This document shows positions 27,661-36,955 of a stretch of DNA of 64,000 nt, in pieces. This stretch comes from an uncultured Spirochaetota bacterium. Its GTDB lineage: Bacteria > Spirochaetota > Brachyspiria > Brachyspirales > Brachyspiraceae. The first letter of the stretch is position 1. Every line of letters begins with the position of its first letter. A model generated the notes under the pieces. That model saw only the letters and a list, made by a program, of their open reading frames with translations. It was not told the DNA's origin and did no database searches. Where the stretch lies: assembly GCA_944390575.1 (NCBI GenBank), contig CALXQJ010000010.1, forward strand, positions 124,001 to 188,000, given 5' to 3'. The position numbers were made by a program, and so were the translations under genes.

Positions 27661-28710
27661 TTAGAATTCTTCTATTTTTCTTGTTATAAAGTCTATAATT
27701 TTTTCTTTTTCTATTTTTATAGGAGGATTATCTTTTTCAAAATATAAGAAGTGTCCATCACCAGTTCCCGCAACTCCAAAATCAGCATGTCGAGCTTCTC
27801 CAGGACCATTAACAACACATCCCATAATAGCAACAGTAATATTTTTTTTAACCTTTTGAATATGTTTTTCTATAAAACTTGCAACTTCCTCAACATCAAC
27901 TTGAGCACGTCCACAAGTAGGACACGATATAATTTCTACAGCAGGTTCTTCTCTCATTCCTAAAAACTTAAGAAGCATTTTTCCCGCCATAACTTCTTCT
28001 ACAGGATTTCCTGTAATAGAATATCTAATAGTATTTCCAATTCCATTCATAATTAAATGTGACAATGCTGATGTACTTTTTATTAAAGAACTTCTTAAAG
28101 TACCTGCTTCTGTTACTCCAAGATGAAGAGGGTAGTCAAATTTTTCTCTAAATAGAGTATTTGCTTCTATTGTTGTTTTTATATCTGATGCTTTTAGAGA
28201 TACTTTAATATTTGTAAAGTTTAAATCTTCCATTAATTTAATATGGCCATGTGCACTTTCTACCATATTATGAGCAGTAACTTCATTATACTTAGTTCTA
28301 TCCAAACTACCACCATTAACACCAACTCTTATAGTAAGATCTCTCTCTTTAGCTTCTTTTATAACTTCCTTTACTTTTTCTTTATCTTTTATATTACCCG
28401 GATTAAGTCTTAAAGCATCTATACCACTTTTCATACTCTCTAAAGCAAGTCTATAATCAAAATGAATATCTGCTATCAATGGTATATTTACTTGTTTTTT
28501 TATATCTTTTATTGCTTTTGCAGCATCCATATCTAATACTGCAAGTCTTACTATATCAACCCCAGCTTCTTCTAATTCTTTAAGTTGTTCTACAGTAGCT
28601 TTTACATCTCTTGTATCTGTAGTAGTCATAGACTGTATAGATATTGGGTTATCTCCACCTATTAATATATTTCCAACTTTTACAGTTTTTACTGTTTTAT
28701 TTTTATTCAT
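27661..28710 (-). CDS. ispG: 4-hydroxy-3-methylbut-2-enyl diphosphate synthase IspG (GcpE)
   Basis: The 349-aa protein has QSMTTTDTRDV near the start (TIM-barrel substrate region). The three Fe-S ligand cysteines are visible as ISCPTCGR and MGCVVNGPGEA. It catalyses reductive opening of MEcPP to HMBPP in the non-mevalonate isoprenoid pathway, in the short bacterial form. The start is the ATG ending at 28710 (MNKNKTVKTV). It is upstream of tenA on the same strand. Confidence 0.96.
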   Translation of the reverse strand: MNKNKTVKTVKVGNILIGGDNPISIQSMTTTDTRDVKATVEQLKELEEAGVDIVRLAVLDMDAAKAIKDIKKQVNIPLIADIHFDYRLALESMKSGIDALRLNPGNIKDKEKVKEVIKEAKERDLTIRVGVNGGSLDRTKYNEVTAHNMVESAHGHIKLMEDLNFTNIKVSLKASDIKTTIEANTLFREKFDYPLHLGVTEAGTLRSSLIKSTSALSHLIMNGIGNTIRYSITGNPVEEVMAGKMLLKFLGMREEPAVEIISCPTCGRAQVDVEEVASFIEKHIQKVKKNITVAIMGCVVNGPGEARHADFGVAGTGDGHFLYFEKDNPPIKIEKEKIIDFITRKIEEF

Positions 28711-29040
28711 TTATTTATGTTCCTTAATGGTTATTTAATTTTATTATAATATTCTTATGCTACATTATACTTAAATCAAGATAAATTGTCAAAATTCTAT
28801 TTTTTGATAAAATAATATTGTTTTATATTTGCATTTAATATGTTTTATTTATATTTATATATTCACTTTTAAGTTATTTTTTTATGCAAGTTTATAATGT
28901 TATTATCGATAATGCTTAATATATAGAGCAAAATAAGTTGTATAAATGAATTTTAATATCTTTTTTTTGTTTTATTTTTTTTCTAACAATGATATAATTC
29001 GCAAAAATAAATTTTTTATATATACTTTGGAGCTTACTTT
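28711..29040. other. Intergenic region between ispG and the chemoreceptor gene
   Basis: This 330-base AT-rich stretch has no open frame or RNA I can support. It must contain the divergent promoters of ispG and the chemoreceptor. A TATAAT at 28991-28996 lies about 45 bases before the receptor ATG, with no convincing -35. No riboswitch fold was recognised. Confidence 0.4.
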
Positions 29041-30993
29041 ATGATAAAAAGACTGGGACTACAAGTTAAGATAAGTGCTGTTATATTGATACCTTTTCTA
29101 CTATTATTGTTGATCTATAGTAGTATTAATATTATATTAGTTAATGCAGAGGCTTCTAAACAGGCTAATGAGTTTTTATTAGAGTCTGTTATATCTGCTT
29201 CTTATAAGGCTAAGGAGATATTAAAAGAAAGTCAGTATTATTTAGAGAATTTATCTTCATCTGTTTCTTCATTATATGATGCTAATATTACAGGTGGTAG
29301 AGCTTCTTATTCTAATGTTGTTTATAATTTTGCCTCTAAGATGCCTTCTAATATTACAGGTATTGCTTGCTTATTCAATAAAAATACAGTTGATGAAGAT
29401 ATTAATTTTATTAATGATAGAGTATATTCAGGAGTTGAAGGACAATTTGTTTTATATCTTGTAAAAACAGAAAGTACAATAATAGCACAACCTATACAAA
29501 ATTTAAATTCTGAGTATCTTAATAAGGCATTAAGTACAAAAAAACCAACAGTAAGTCCTGTATATGTATTTCCTATTAATGGTAAGGATACTTTGGTTTT
29601 TTCTATAGCTGTTCCTGTTTTAAATAAAAATAATTCTATATTAGGATTAATAGTAGCAGATATTACTTTAGATACTATTAGTAGAATTTTACAGACTATA
29701 AAGCCATATCCTGAGAGTGTAGCTGTAGTTTTTGATTCTTTTGGAAATTTAGTTTATAACGTTGGTAGTCAGGAAGGTTTAGGAAAGAATGTATATGATA
29801 TTTATCCTTATTATTCTAATTATGATATGATAGATAATATAAAGAGATTTCAAACTATTTCTTTTCAAACAAGAAGTGCTCATTATGGAAAAAAAGCTTC
29901 TTTTGTAGTGACACCTATTCCTATTGTAGATGGATATAATTGGGGATTAGAGTTAGTTGTACCTAATGATATTATATTAAGTAGTGTAGAAGTTATTAAA
30001 AATACTATGATACTATCTACTTTACTTATTATTATTATTACTTGTATATTAACTCCATTTATTATAAAGAAGAATGTAGTTGGAGTTATTTCACATTTAT
30101 CTAAGAATATGCTTTCTATGTCTAATGGAGATTTAACTATTCCTGCACCTACTCAATTTTTAAATAATAATGATGAGTGGGGCGATATTTCGAGAAGTTG
30201 GGATGTTGCGATGAATAAGTTTAATGAGGTTATAAATAGAGTGAGTACTGCTTCTGAGTATGTTTCTAATGCTGCAAGTGAGGTGCGTCAAGGGAATGTA
30301 GATTTATCTTTACGTACAGAAAATCAGGTTGCCAACTTAGAAGAAACAGCTTCTTCTATGAATGAAATAGCTTCTACTATCAAGGAATCTACAGATAATG
30401 TAGCTCAAAGTACAAATATGGTGAGTGATGCTAAAGTATATTTAGATAGGGCTGGTAGTATAGTAGAAGATTCTGTTAATAAGATGGATGATGTTTATGA
30501 GGCTAGTTCTCGTATTATGGATATTACAAAGCTTATAGAAAATATTGCTTTTCAAACTAATATTCTTGCTTTGAATGCTTCTGTTGAGGCTGCACGTGCT
30601 GGTGATCAGGGACGTGGTTTTGCTGTTGTTGCTTCTGAGGTTCGAAATCTTGCTTTGAACACTCAAGATTCTGTAAAGAATATTACTGATTTAATTAATG
30701 ATAGTAATGAGAAGATTAAATTAGCAGCTGATAGTGTTAAAGATTCTAAGTCTATTTTTGCTGAATTATCTGCTAAAATGGATTTAGTATCTCAATATAT
30801 GGAGCAGATTAATACTACTGCACAAGAACAACAAGCAGGTGTATCACAAATTAATAGTGCTATAAATCAGATGGAAGGTTCGCTACAACAAAATGCTGCT
30901 TTAGTAGAAGAAGCTACAGCTGCATCTGAGTCATTATTAAGTGAAGCTCGCGACTTAACTAAAGCTATATCATATTTTAAGACTACAAGATAA
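29041..30993 (+). CDS. Methyl-accepting chemotaxis protein (dCACHE sensor)
   Basis: The 650-aa protein has TM1 (~11-32), a periplasmic double-Cache-like sensor (~35-315), TM2 (~320-345), a HAMP segment, and a long cytoplasmic signalling domain. The hairpin tip reads [20 protein letters not shown], the MCP signature that binds CheA and CheW. The C-terminus has no CheR pentapeptide. It controls flagellar motor switching, in line with FlaB in this window. A terminator follows at 31025. Confidence 0.94.
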   Translation: MIKRLGLQVKISAVILIPFLLLLLIYSSINIILVNAEASKQANEFLLESVISASYKAKEILKESQYYLENLSSSVSSLYDANITGGRASYSNVVYNFASKMPSNITGIACLFNKNTVDEDINFINDRVYSGVEGQFVLYLVKTESTIIAQPIQNLNSEYLNKALSTKKPTVSPVYVFPINGKDTLVFSIAVPVLNKNNSILGLIVADITLDTISRILQTIKPYPESVAVVFDSFGNLVYNVGSQEGLGKNVYDIYPYYSNYDMIDNIKRFQTISFQTRSAHYGKKASFVVTPIPIVDGYNWGLELVVPNDIILSSVEVIKNTMILSTLLIIIITCILTPFIIKKNVVGVISHLSKNMLSMSNGDLTIPAPTQFLNNNDEWGDISRSWDVAMNKFNEVINRVSTASEYVSNAASEVRQGNVDLSLRTENQVANLEETASSMNEIASTIKESTDNVAQSTNMVSDAKVYLDRAGSIVEDSVNKMDDVYEASSRIMDITKLIENIAFQTNILALNASVEAARAGDQGRGFAVVASEVRNLALNTQDSVKNITDLINDSNEKIKLAADSVKDSKSIFAELSAKMDLVSQYMEQINTTAQEQQAGVSQINSAINQMEGSLQQNAALVEEATAASESLLSEARDLTKAISYFKTTR

Positions 30994-31024
30994 TTTATAT
31001 AATAATATAAAAAAATAATATTAT

Positions 31025-31059
31025 AAAGTATAGCATTTATATAGTGCTATACTTTTTTT
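31025..31059 (+). terminator. Rho-independent terminator after the chemoreceptor
   Basis: The arms AAGTATAGCA and TGCTATACTT enclose a short AT loop and are followed by TTTTTT. Confidence 0.9.
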
Positions 31060-31159
31060 ATAAAAAACTCTCTATTACTATTTTTATGTTGAAATTCAAT
31101 TTATATTTTCCTATACTTTAATTAAGAATATGAATTTTTAAATTGAAAGAGGTAAAACA

Positions 31160-32344
31160 ATGAAAAAAATAGGACTTTTACCAAGAATAATACTTGGTAT
31201 CATTCTAGGTATTGTAGTTGCAAAATTCTTACCTGTTAGCTTTGTAAGAGTTTTCATAACTATAAGTGCTATATTTAATTTATTTTTGGGTTTTATTATT
31301 CCATTAATGATAGTTGCATTTATAGGTTATGGTATTGCAAGTTTAACAGAGGGGGCTACTAAGTTAATAGGTGTAACAGTTGCATTATCGTATCTTTCTA
31401 CACTTATAGCAGGTAGCATAGCATTCTTTATAGCATCAAATTTGTTCCCAGTATTTTTAGGCTCTAATCTACCAAATCTTTCAGAAACACAATCTTTATC
31501 ACCATACTTTACAATTCCACTAAAGCCGATGTTTGATGTTACAAGTGCTGTAGTATTTGCATTTATTATAGGTATGGGTATAACAATGCTAAGACAGCAA
31601 GGTAATGGTTTTGGAGAAACTTCTTTTTCATTAATGCGTGATGCTGAATCTATTATACAAGGGGTTTTAAAAAATATTATTATTCCTCTATTACCGCTTT
31701 ATATTTTAGGAACTTTTGCTAATCTTACTTATACAGGTGCTATAGGTAATATATTAGTAATTTTTGGTAAGGTATTTGCTACAGTTATAGTTCTTCATCT
31801 TATTTATATTTGTGTTTTATTTATTATAGCAGGTGCTATAGGAAAAAAATCTCCTCTTATGCTTATAAAAAATCAGGTGCCTGCATATTTTACAGCTGTA
31901 GGTACACAAAGTTCTGCTGCTACTATACCTGTTAGTTTAATTTCTGCTACAAAAAATGGTGTTTCAGAACAAATTAGAAATTTTGTAATACCTCTATGTG
32001 CTACTATACACTTGGCTGGATCTATGATTACTATTACTTGTTGTTCTACAGCGGTTATTTTAATTTTAGGACAACATCCTAATTATTTAACAGTTCTTCC
32101 ATTTATACTTATGCTTGGTGTTGCTATGGTTGCTGCTCCTGGTGCTCCTGGTGGTGCTATAGTTGCTGCTTTACCATTTCTTCATATGGTTGGTATAGGA
32201 GAAGAATTACAAGGACTTATGCTTGCATTATATATTACTCAAGATTCATTTGGTACTGCTGCTAATGTTTCTGGAGACAATGCTATTGCTGTATTTGTAG
32301 ATTGGTTCTATAAAACTAAAATTAAGAAAGAATCTATAGCTTAA
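31160..32344 (+). CDS. Dicarboxylate/amino acid:cation symporter (DAACS family)
   Basis: The 394-aa polytopic membrane protein starts KKIGLLPRIILGIILGIVVAK. It has the DAACS hairpin-loop motifs: the TQSSAATIP serine-rich HP1 tip and the GAPGGAIVAALPFL region of HP2, plus the late helix block DSFGTAANVSGDNAIAVFVDW. These motifs coordinate Na+ and the acidic substrate. Substrate candidates are glutamate/aspartate, serine/threonine or dicarboxylates. It is monocistronic, with a terminator shared with the convergent pseudogene. Confidence 0.9.
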   Translation: MKKIGLLPRIILGIILGIVVAKFLPVSFVRVFITISAIFNLFLGFIIPLMIVAFIGYGIASLTEGATKLIGVTVALSYLSTLIAGSIAFFIASNLFPVFLGSNLPNLSETQSLSPYFTIPLKPMFDVTSAVVFAFIIGMGITMLRQQGNGFGETSFSLMRDAESIIQGVLKNIIIPLLPLYILGTFANLTYTGAIGNILVIFGKVFATVIVLHLIYICVLFIIAGAIGKKSPLMLIKNQVPAYFTAVGTQSSAATIPVSLISATKNGVSEQIRNFVIPLCATIHLAGSMITITCCSTAVILILGQHPNYLTVLPFILMLGVAMVAAPGAPGGAIVAALPFLHMVGIGEELQGLMLALYITQDSFGTAANVSGDNAIAVFVDWFYKTKIKKESIA

Positions 32345-32372
32345 ATAAAGTAAATAATATTCTCTTACATAA

Positions 32373-32415
32373 TAAAAAAGGAAATGGGCTATTTAAACAC
32401 TCATTTCCTTTTTTG
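32373..32415. terminator. Bidirectional terminator
   Basis: The perfect 13-bp arms AAAAAAGGAAATG and CATTTCCTTTTTT have a 15-nt loop. The T-runs on both strands let it end both the symporter and the minus-strand HAD pseudogene. Confidence 0.9.
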
Positions 32416-32436
32416 TATATTTTGCTAAAAAATTAT

Positions 32437-33683
32437 TTATAAATTATCATTTAATAGTTTAGCTTCAGTAGAACCATACTTTATAGTTGATTCTTGTGGT
32501 ATAAACTCACCTTTGTTTTCATCTCTACCTTGCATAATATAACGCTCACTGTTTTCTATTGCTAATTTACTTAATTTAGCAAAGTCATCTGTTCTTAAAC
32601 GATTTATTATTAAAGTAACTTGAGTATTAGTAAAATCAGTAGCCATATAATAGTCTCCCTGACTATCTCAACATACTAATATAGGACCATAACCATATTT
32701 TTTTACTAAAGTATTTTTAATAGCTTCTGTTTTACCTTTTTGCTGAGTTTGAGGCCAATTATCAGCATATTGATAAGTTAATTTATCATCTATAAGTTTT
32801 GTTCTCATCCCTAAAACATTTTCTTTTGGAATGTTATAAGTATATTTAGATAAATTAGCAAAAACTTCTACAACATATTGATGTGATGCAGAACATACAT
32901 AAACATCTATACCATTATTTGTTAGTACAGAGATTAAATTTGCCATTTCTTTTTGTATTCTAAGTCCATTTTTATATCCATCTAAAGAAATAACGCCAGC
33001 TCTACCAGACATACTTTCTGGACTTGTTAGTGTATATGTGCTAATAGGCTGCTTTAAGGCATAATCATTTGCTTTTTCTGTAAGAGAAGCTACTTCATCT
33101 TTAGTCATACCTGTAAAAGAATATAATACCCAAGGATAGCTTATATCGGCACTAAAAGTACCCCCTATAGCTTCATATAAATATGCATATTTAGCTTGAA
33201 AATCTTTGAACTCATCTGTTTGTTTTATTTCTTCTAAAGTTTTTATTTTATTTGATATGTAATTATTATATAGATAATTATATCTACTATCTAAATCTTC
33301 TGCAATTTTTTCTATATTAACACTCTCTCCATTGATGTTATTATAATTAGAATGAAAATTGTCTTTTGGTATATCTTTTCGTATTAGTTTTGCAAACTCT
33401 TCAGGAGTAGCCTTAAACTCTAAATTATCAATCATATATCTAAATAGTGATTCTTGTGTATCATTAAATATACAAGTTTGATCCCAGTCGAATACTGCAT
33501 ACGGTTTATTGTTAGAGTCATAATTATCAGACTTTATGCCGTTTTCATCTATAAGTTGTTGTAGTCTTTTTCTTGTATTTACTGCCCATTTTCCTTCTTC
33601 TAATGTAAGGTTGTTTTGACTTGACTCTTTACTACAAGAGCATATAAATACTAAGAAAGTAATGCTAAAAAATATTTTTTCAT
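32437..33683 (-). pseudogene. HAD-superfamily phosphatase lipoprotein, broken by a frameshift and an in-frame TGA
   Basis: The intact ancestor would begin with the ATG ending at 33683 (MKKYF) after a good GGAG. One extra T in the run at 33667-33672 would restore a lipoprotein signal (SITFLVFICSCSK) that is in frame with the rest. As it stands, the frame stops after 10 codons. The body carries HAD motif I in YAVFDWDQTC. The frame then runs to ILVC and meets TGA at 32668-32670, continuing with DSQGDYYMATDF. In HAD proteins this motif IV is G-D-S-x-G-D, so the TGA replaces the conserved Gly (GGA to TGA). Two independent lesions make this a pseudogene. The upper part (33436-33683) has no intact start. 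Confidence 0.75.
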
Positions 33684-33733
33684 ATAATTCTCCTTATTGA
33701 TTCTAATAATTAAGAACGAATATATGATATAAT

Positions 33734-33770
33734 AATTATTTTATTATTCAATTATAATAATAAAATAATT
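33734..33770. terminator. Long AT hairpin after the VUT transporter operon
   Basis: A perfect 15-bp inverted repeat (33734-33748 with 33756-33770, AATTATTTTATTATT and its complement) has a 7-nt loop and lies just past the transporter stop. It has no clear T-run, so a role in RNA stability is as possible as termination. Confidence 0.5.
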
Positions 33771-33778
33771 TATATTTT

Positions 33779-34420
33779 TTACTGATTACTCTTTTCTTTT
33801 ACTAAATAAATCATAGGAACACTAATTATAGTAACAGCATATTTAACAAAGAAATTAAATATAAATATTCCAACTAATACATCAAAAGGAAAAAGTCCCC
33901 AAAATGCAATTATTACAAAAAGTAAATTATCAACAGGTATGCTAAAAGCATTACTAATTAATACTCTAAGCCATTGATGTTTTTTTGTAATTTTAGTTAC
34001 AAAAAAATGATATACTTCAGTGTCTACAAGTTCAGCAATAGTAGATCCCACAACACCAGCTATTGCTATTCTTAATATTGGACTTAATGTATTAGTAAAA
34101 GCCTCAGCAAATTTATAGCTAGCATCAGCAGGTAGTTTTGCTACAAAGTAGAAATAAATAGGAGTGAATATATTAATAATTGCAGATATTATAATTAATT
34201 TTCTTGTATTATTTTTACCTATAGTTTTATGAGCCAAATCTCTTATAGTAAAAGCAAGAGGGTATAAAAAAGTTCCCCCATCAACTGCAAGAGTAAAAAC
34301 ATTTGCTATCTTTGCAGATGCTATATTTGATATCATCTGACAAGCTATATAAGAACATATAACAAAAATATTAGCAAAGTTAATATTGTATTCTTTTAAT
34401 TCATTATTTTCAAAGCTCAT
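33779..34420 (-). CDS. VUT-family (YhhQ-like) queuosine precursor transporter
   Basis: The 213-aa protein has about 6 membrane helices. Motifs of the DUF165/YhhQ family are visible: ICSYIACQMISNIASAKI in helix 1, GGTFLYPLAFTIRDL, and the later SLSTIAELVDTE-like region (GSTIAELVDTEVYHF). YhhQ imports the queuosine precursors preQ0/preQ1. It overlaps the ZapA-like gene by 11 bases, so the two are translated from one message. The substrate is inferred from family. Confidence 0.85.
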   Translation of the reverse strand: MSFENNELKEYNINFANIFVICSYIACQMISNIASAKIANVFTLAVDGGTFLYPLAFTIRDLAHKTIGKNNTRKLIIISAIINIFTPIYFYFVAKLPADASYKFAEAFTNTLSPILRIAIAGVVGSTIAELVDTEVYHFFVTKITKKHQWLRVLISNAFSIPVDNLLFVIIAFWGLFPFDVLVGIFIFNFFVKYAVTIISVPMIYLVKEKSNQ

Positions 34421-34736
34421 CTATTTTGACTCCTTTCACCTCTATTAATTTAACTAAATCAGAAATTCTTGATGTAATACTTGCTTTTAAATTGTCTATT
34501 AAGTATTTATTATCTTTATTTTCTTTCTCTATTTTTTTTAATTTATCAGCCAAATTAAGACAAGTAAGTATAGCCACTACTTCTTTAGACTGATTACCAC
34601 TATACTGATTATATATTTCATTAAAATTATCATTGACAAAAGAAGCTAATTCTTGTAAGTATTCAATATCACTATCTTTAGATTTTATATTTAGTGTAAC
34701 TCCAAATATGTTTACCTCTAAAGTTTCTTTATTCAT
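34410..34736 (-). CDS. zapA: ZapA-like cell division protein
   Basis: The 108-aa protein is taken from ATG ending at 34736 (MNKETLEVNIFGVTLNIKSK); the frame is open 7 codons upstream, but only to a TTG. The N-terminal strand pattern and the segment YLQELASFVNDNFNEIYNQ resemble ZapA. A C-terminal coiled coil (KLKKIEKENKDNKYLIDNLK) follows. ZapA binds and bundles FtsZ. It is flanked by an upstream coiled-coil gene (24 bases away), consistent with a cell-division module. Confidence 0.72.
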   Translation of the reverse strand: MNKETLEVNIFGVTLNIKSKDSDIEYLQELASFVNDNFNEIYNQYSGNQSKEVVAILTCLNLADKLKKIEKENKDNKYLIDNLKASITSRISDLVKLIEVKGVKIDEL

Positions 34737-34759
34737 TTTGTTATAAGCCTTACACAATT

Positions 34760-35752
34760 TTATTTATCATCTTTTCCATCAAAGAAAAAATCATCTTCTT
34801 CGCTATCACCAAGCATATAGCTATCATCATCATTAGTATCAAAGTCATATTCACTATCAAATATAGACTCTTCATTAGATTCGCTAACAATATTATTAGA
34901 GTTTACAGCTTTTACTTCTTCTGTTGCTATGTTGTTATTAGATGTATTATTATTAATCTCAATATCCCAATCAGCATCAGATGCAGAAGAGAAAGGATCT
35001 TCATCTTCAGAAGCACTTACATTTGTATAGTTGCTATTTTCTATAGTAGTTATATTGTTTTTTACTTCAGGTGTTACCTCTTTTTCTACTATCACTTCAT
35101 TATTATATTGAGTATTATCTACTTCTTTACTTTCTTCATCTTGAGAGAAAATATTTTCATCATCATCTGTAATATTTTCAAAGCTTATTTCTTTATTAGT
35201 ATTTTCTACTATATTTTCTTCTACTACAGTGTTTTCTACTATATCTTCTTTTTGATAATTATTTGTATTATCTGTTATATGTGTATTATCAGTATTATTA
35301 TCTACTACTATAGCCTGATTTTTTACTTCACTATTAACAATACCTGTATTTATATTTTCCATTTGATTATTAATAGTATTTATTAAAGTTTGAAGTTTAT
35401 TTTGAAGCTGTATATTTTCTTGTTTTATAATATCATTTTCTTCTAAGAGATATATAGAATCTTTTTCAGATTTTTCTCTTTCTTCTTTAGAGTTTTCTAA
35501 TTGTTTTAATAGTAGATCTCTTTCTTCTTTTAATGAATTAAAGCTAAGTTGTATATTTCTATGACTTGCTTCTAATTCTATTTGATTTTTTCTAACTATA
35601 TGTAATTCATTTTCTAAGTTTGTTCTTACTTCTTCTAATTGATTAGATTTGTTGAGTAGTTCTGTTCTTTCATCAAAGAGTCTTTGATTTGTTTCTAATA
35701 GACTTTTAATTTTATCTTCTAATTCTTTAACTACTTCCACAATAAACTCCAT
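34760..35752 (-). CDS. Acidic coiled-coil protein upstream of zapA
   Basis: The 330-aa protein has residues ~5-130 as a continuous coiled coil (heptad-rich LETNQRLFDERTELLNK-type sequence), and residues ~140-330 are acidic and Asn/Glu/Asp-rich, probably disordered, ending SEEDDFFFDGKDDK. There are no membrane helices. The immediate downstream ZapA-like gene suggests a ZapB-like role in division, but no sequence match proves this. The strongly negative tail is unusual for ZapB. Confidence 0.6.
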   Translation of the reverse strand: MEFIVEVVKELEDKIKSLLETNQRLFDERTELLNKSNQLEEVRTNLENELHIVRKNQIELEASHRNIQLSFNSLKEERDLLLKQLENSKEEREKSEKDSIYLLEENDIIKQENIQLQNKLQTLINTINNQMENINTGIVNSEVKNQAIVVDNNTDNTHITDNTNNYQKEDIVENTVVEENIVENTNKEISFENITDDDENIFSQDEESKEVDNTQYNNEVIVEKEVTPEVKNNITTIENSNYTNVSASEDEDPFSSASDADWDIEINNNTSNNNIATEEVKAVNSNNIVSESNEESIFDSEYDFDTNDDDSYMLGDSEEDDFFFDGKDDK

Positions 35753-35845
35753 AATATATAATGCAAAATTATATCACAAATACTACAATTGTCAATTTTA
35801 ACGAAGTAGAAAAAATTTATAGAAAGCGATACAAGATTGTATTTT

Positions 35846-36070
35846 TTGACCAAAAACAATACAGAGAAACTTAATGAAAGGTTTGAGAAGTCTTTCATTT
35901 CTTGTATCGCATTTCGTGTATATCTAAAAGAACAATTTTGTAAAACTTCTGTAAAATCTACAGCATAGCCATAGTATAAAAATATACCTAACATATTTTT
36001 CTGTTTCTCCATCGTGCCAAATAGGTTTCTCACGCCTATAGTTTGAATGCACTTTTTTGTTTTTGGTCAA
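35846..36070. repeat. MITE-like element with 14-bp perfect terminal inverted repeats
   Basis: TTGACCAAAAACAA (35846-35859) and its exact complement TTGTTTTTGGTCAA (36057-36070) bound a 225-bp non-coding element. Inside it the only frame is unlike a protein. A further inverted pair, GCGATACAAGA just left of the element and TCTTGTATCGC inside, can fold. No clear target-site duplication was found. Whether copies occur elsewhere cannot be seen here. Confidence 0.5.
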
Positions 36071-36144
36071 TTTCACTATAATTCAAAAAAATAATGATGT
36101 CAAGTAAAAAATATTTAATTTTTTATAATTTTTTCTGCTAAAAA

Positions 36145-36442
36145 TTTTGACATATATATATGTTAAATTAACATTTTGCTTACCACCCCTCATCATTTTG
36201 TATAGCCCCCCTAAGCAAAATGTGAAATAAGTTAAAATATATTTAATTAACTAACTAACTAACTTTAAAAGCCCAGAATCAAACTTCCAGATTTTTAGAA
36301 AAAATAGCTATTGCGATAATAATCTTCAAAAAGTAGGGTAGACATTAAATTAGAATGCCTTTATTTGAAGCGTAGAGGCTGTTTTTTAACGACTTTTTAG
36401 CTTTAGGGTATAAATACCTATACCAATAGCAAAAAAGCTCAT
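36145..36442. repeat. Direct repeat copy A (integrase-proximal region)
   Basis: Copy A starts at TTTTGACATATATAT. It contains an inverted repeat (ACATTTTGCTTA with TAAGCAAAATGT), a (TAAC)4 tract, and then a ~190-bp conserved block beginning CTTTAAAAGCCCAGAATCAA and ending near CCTATACCAATAGC. Copy B lies about 340 bp downstream. The whole stretch 36071-36955 has no gene. Confidence 0.75.
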
Positions 36443-36493
36443 TTATGGGCGTTTTAACGCAAATTGAATTTTTTGATTTTTGTATATCTAATA

Positions 36494-36768
36494 ATTTTGA
36501 CAATATATATGTTCATTACGCATTTTGTGAGGTACCACACATTTTGCGTAGTGAATTTAAATACTTTAAAACTAACTAACTAACTAACTTTAAAAGCCCA
36601 GAATCAAACTTCCAGATTTTTAGAAAAAATAGCTATTGCGATAATAATTAAAAAAATGAGGTTAGCTATTAAATTAGAATGCCTTTATTTGAAGCGTAGA
36701 GGCTGTTTTTTAACGACTTTTTAGCTTTGTAGTATAAGTACCTATACCAATGTTTAAAAAGCTTATTT
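36494..36768. repeat. Direct repeat copy B (integrase-proximal region)
   Basis: Same layout as copy A: TTTTGACAATATATATGTT, then an inverted repeat with a different sequence (TTCATTACGCA with TTGCGTAGTGAA), an (ACTA)-type tetranucleotide tract and the ~190-bp block (AGCCCAGAATCAAACTTCCA onward). The conserved block is nearly identical to copy A, while the hairpin arms differ. It lies about 190 bp from the integrase stop. These copies may be integrase arm sites or paired small RNAs. Confidence 0.75.
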
Positions 36769-36909
36769 AATGGTATTTTCATAAAACTATATTATTTTGC
36801 TTTTTGTCAGACTTTTTCAAAAAATATACTATGCCAAAATATTATTTTGATAGTTTGAATTGAAACGTACATTTTCTGTTTTTTAGTATAAAAATATAAA
36901 TTAATAATA

Positions 36910-36943
36910 AAAAGGCTAGAATTTATAAATTTCCAGCCCTTTA
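36910..36943 (-). terminator. Terminator of the integrase gene
   Basis: On the minus strand AAAGGGCTGGAAATTTATAAATTCTAGCCTTTTT forms a hairpin (AAAGGCT-type stem) followed by T-rich sequence, just past the integrase stop codon. Confidence 0.75.
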
Positions 36944-36955
36944 TAAAATATTCCC

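Noticed and set aside
26969-28740. Thiamine riboswitch near tenA
   Set aside because: No THI-box sequence could be found upstream of tenA, and ispG precedes it directly.
32668-32670. In-frame TGA as selenocysteine or Trp
   Set aside because: HAD proteins have Gly at this site, a second lesion exists in the same gene, no SECIS-type element was evident, and TGA is a normal stop elsewhere (for example tail fibre).
35731-36033. 100-aa minus-strand frame
   Set aside because: It lies across the MITE-like inverted-repeat element, has no ribosome site and overlaps the start of the real coiled-coil gene.
36248-36270. TAAC tetranucleotide tracts as a CRISPR or telomere-like array
   Set aside because: Only four units per copy, present inside larger direct repeats, with no spacers.
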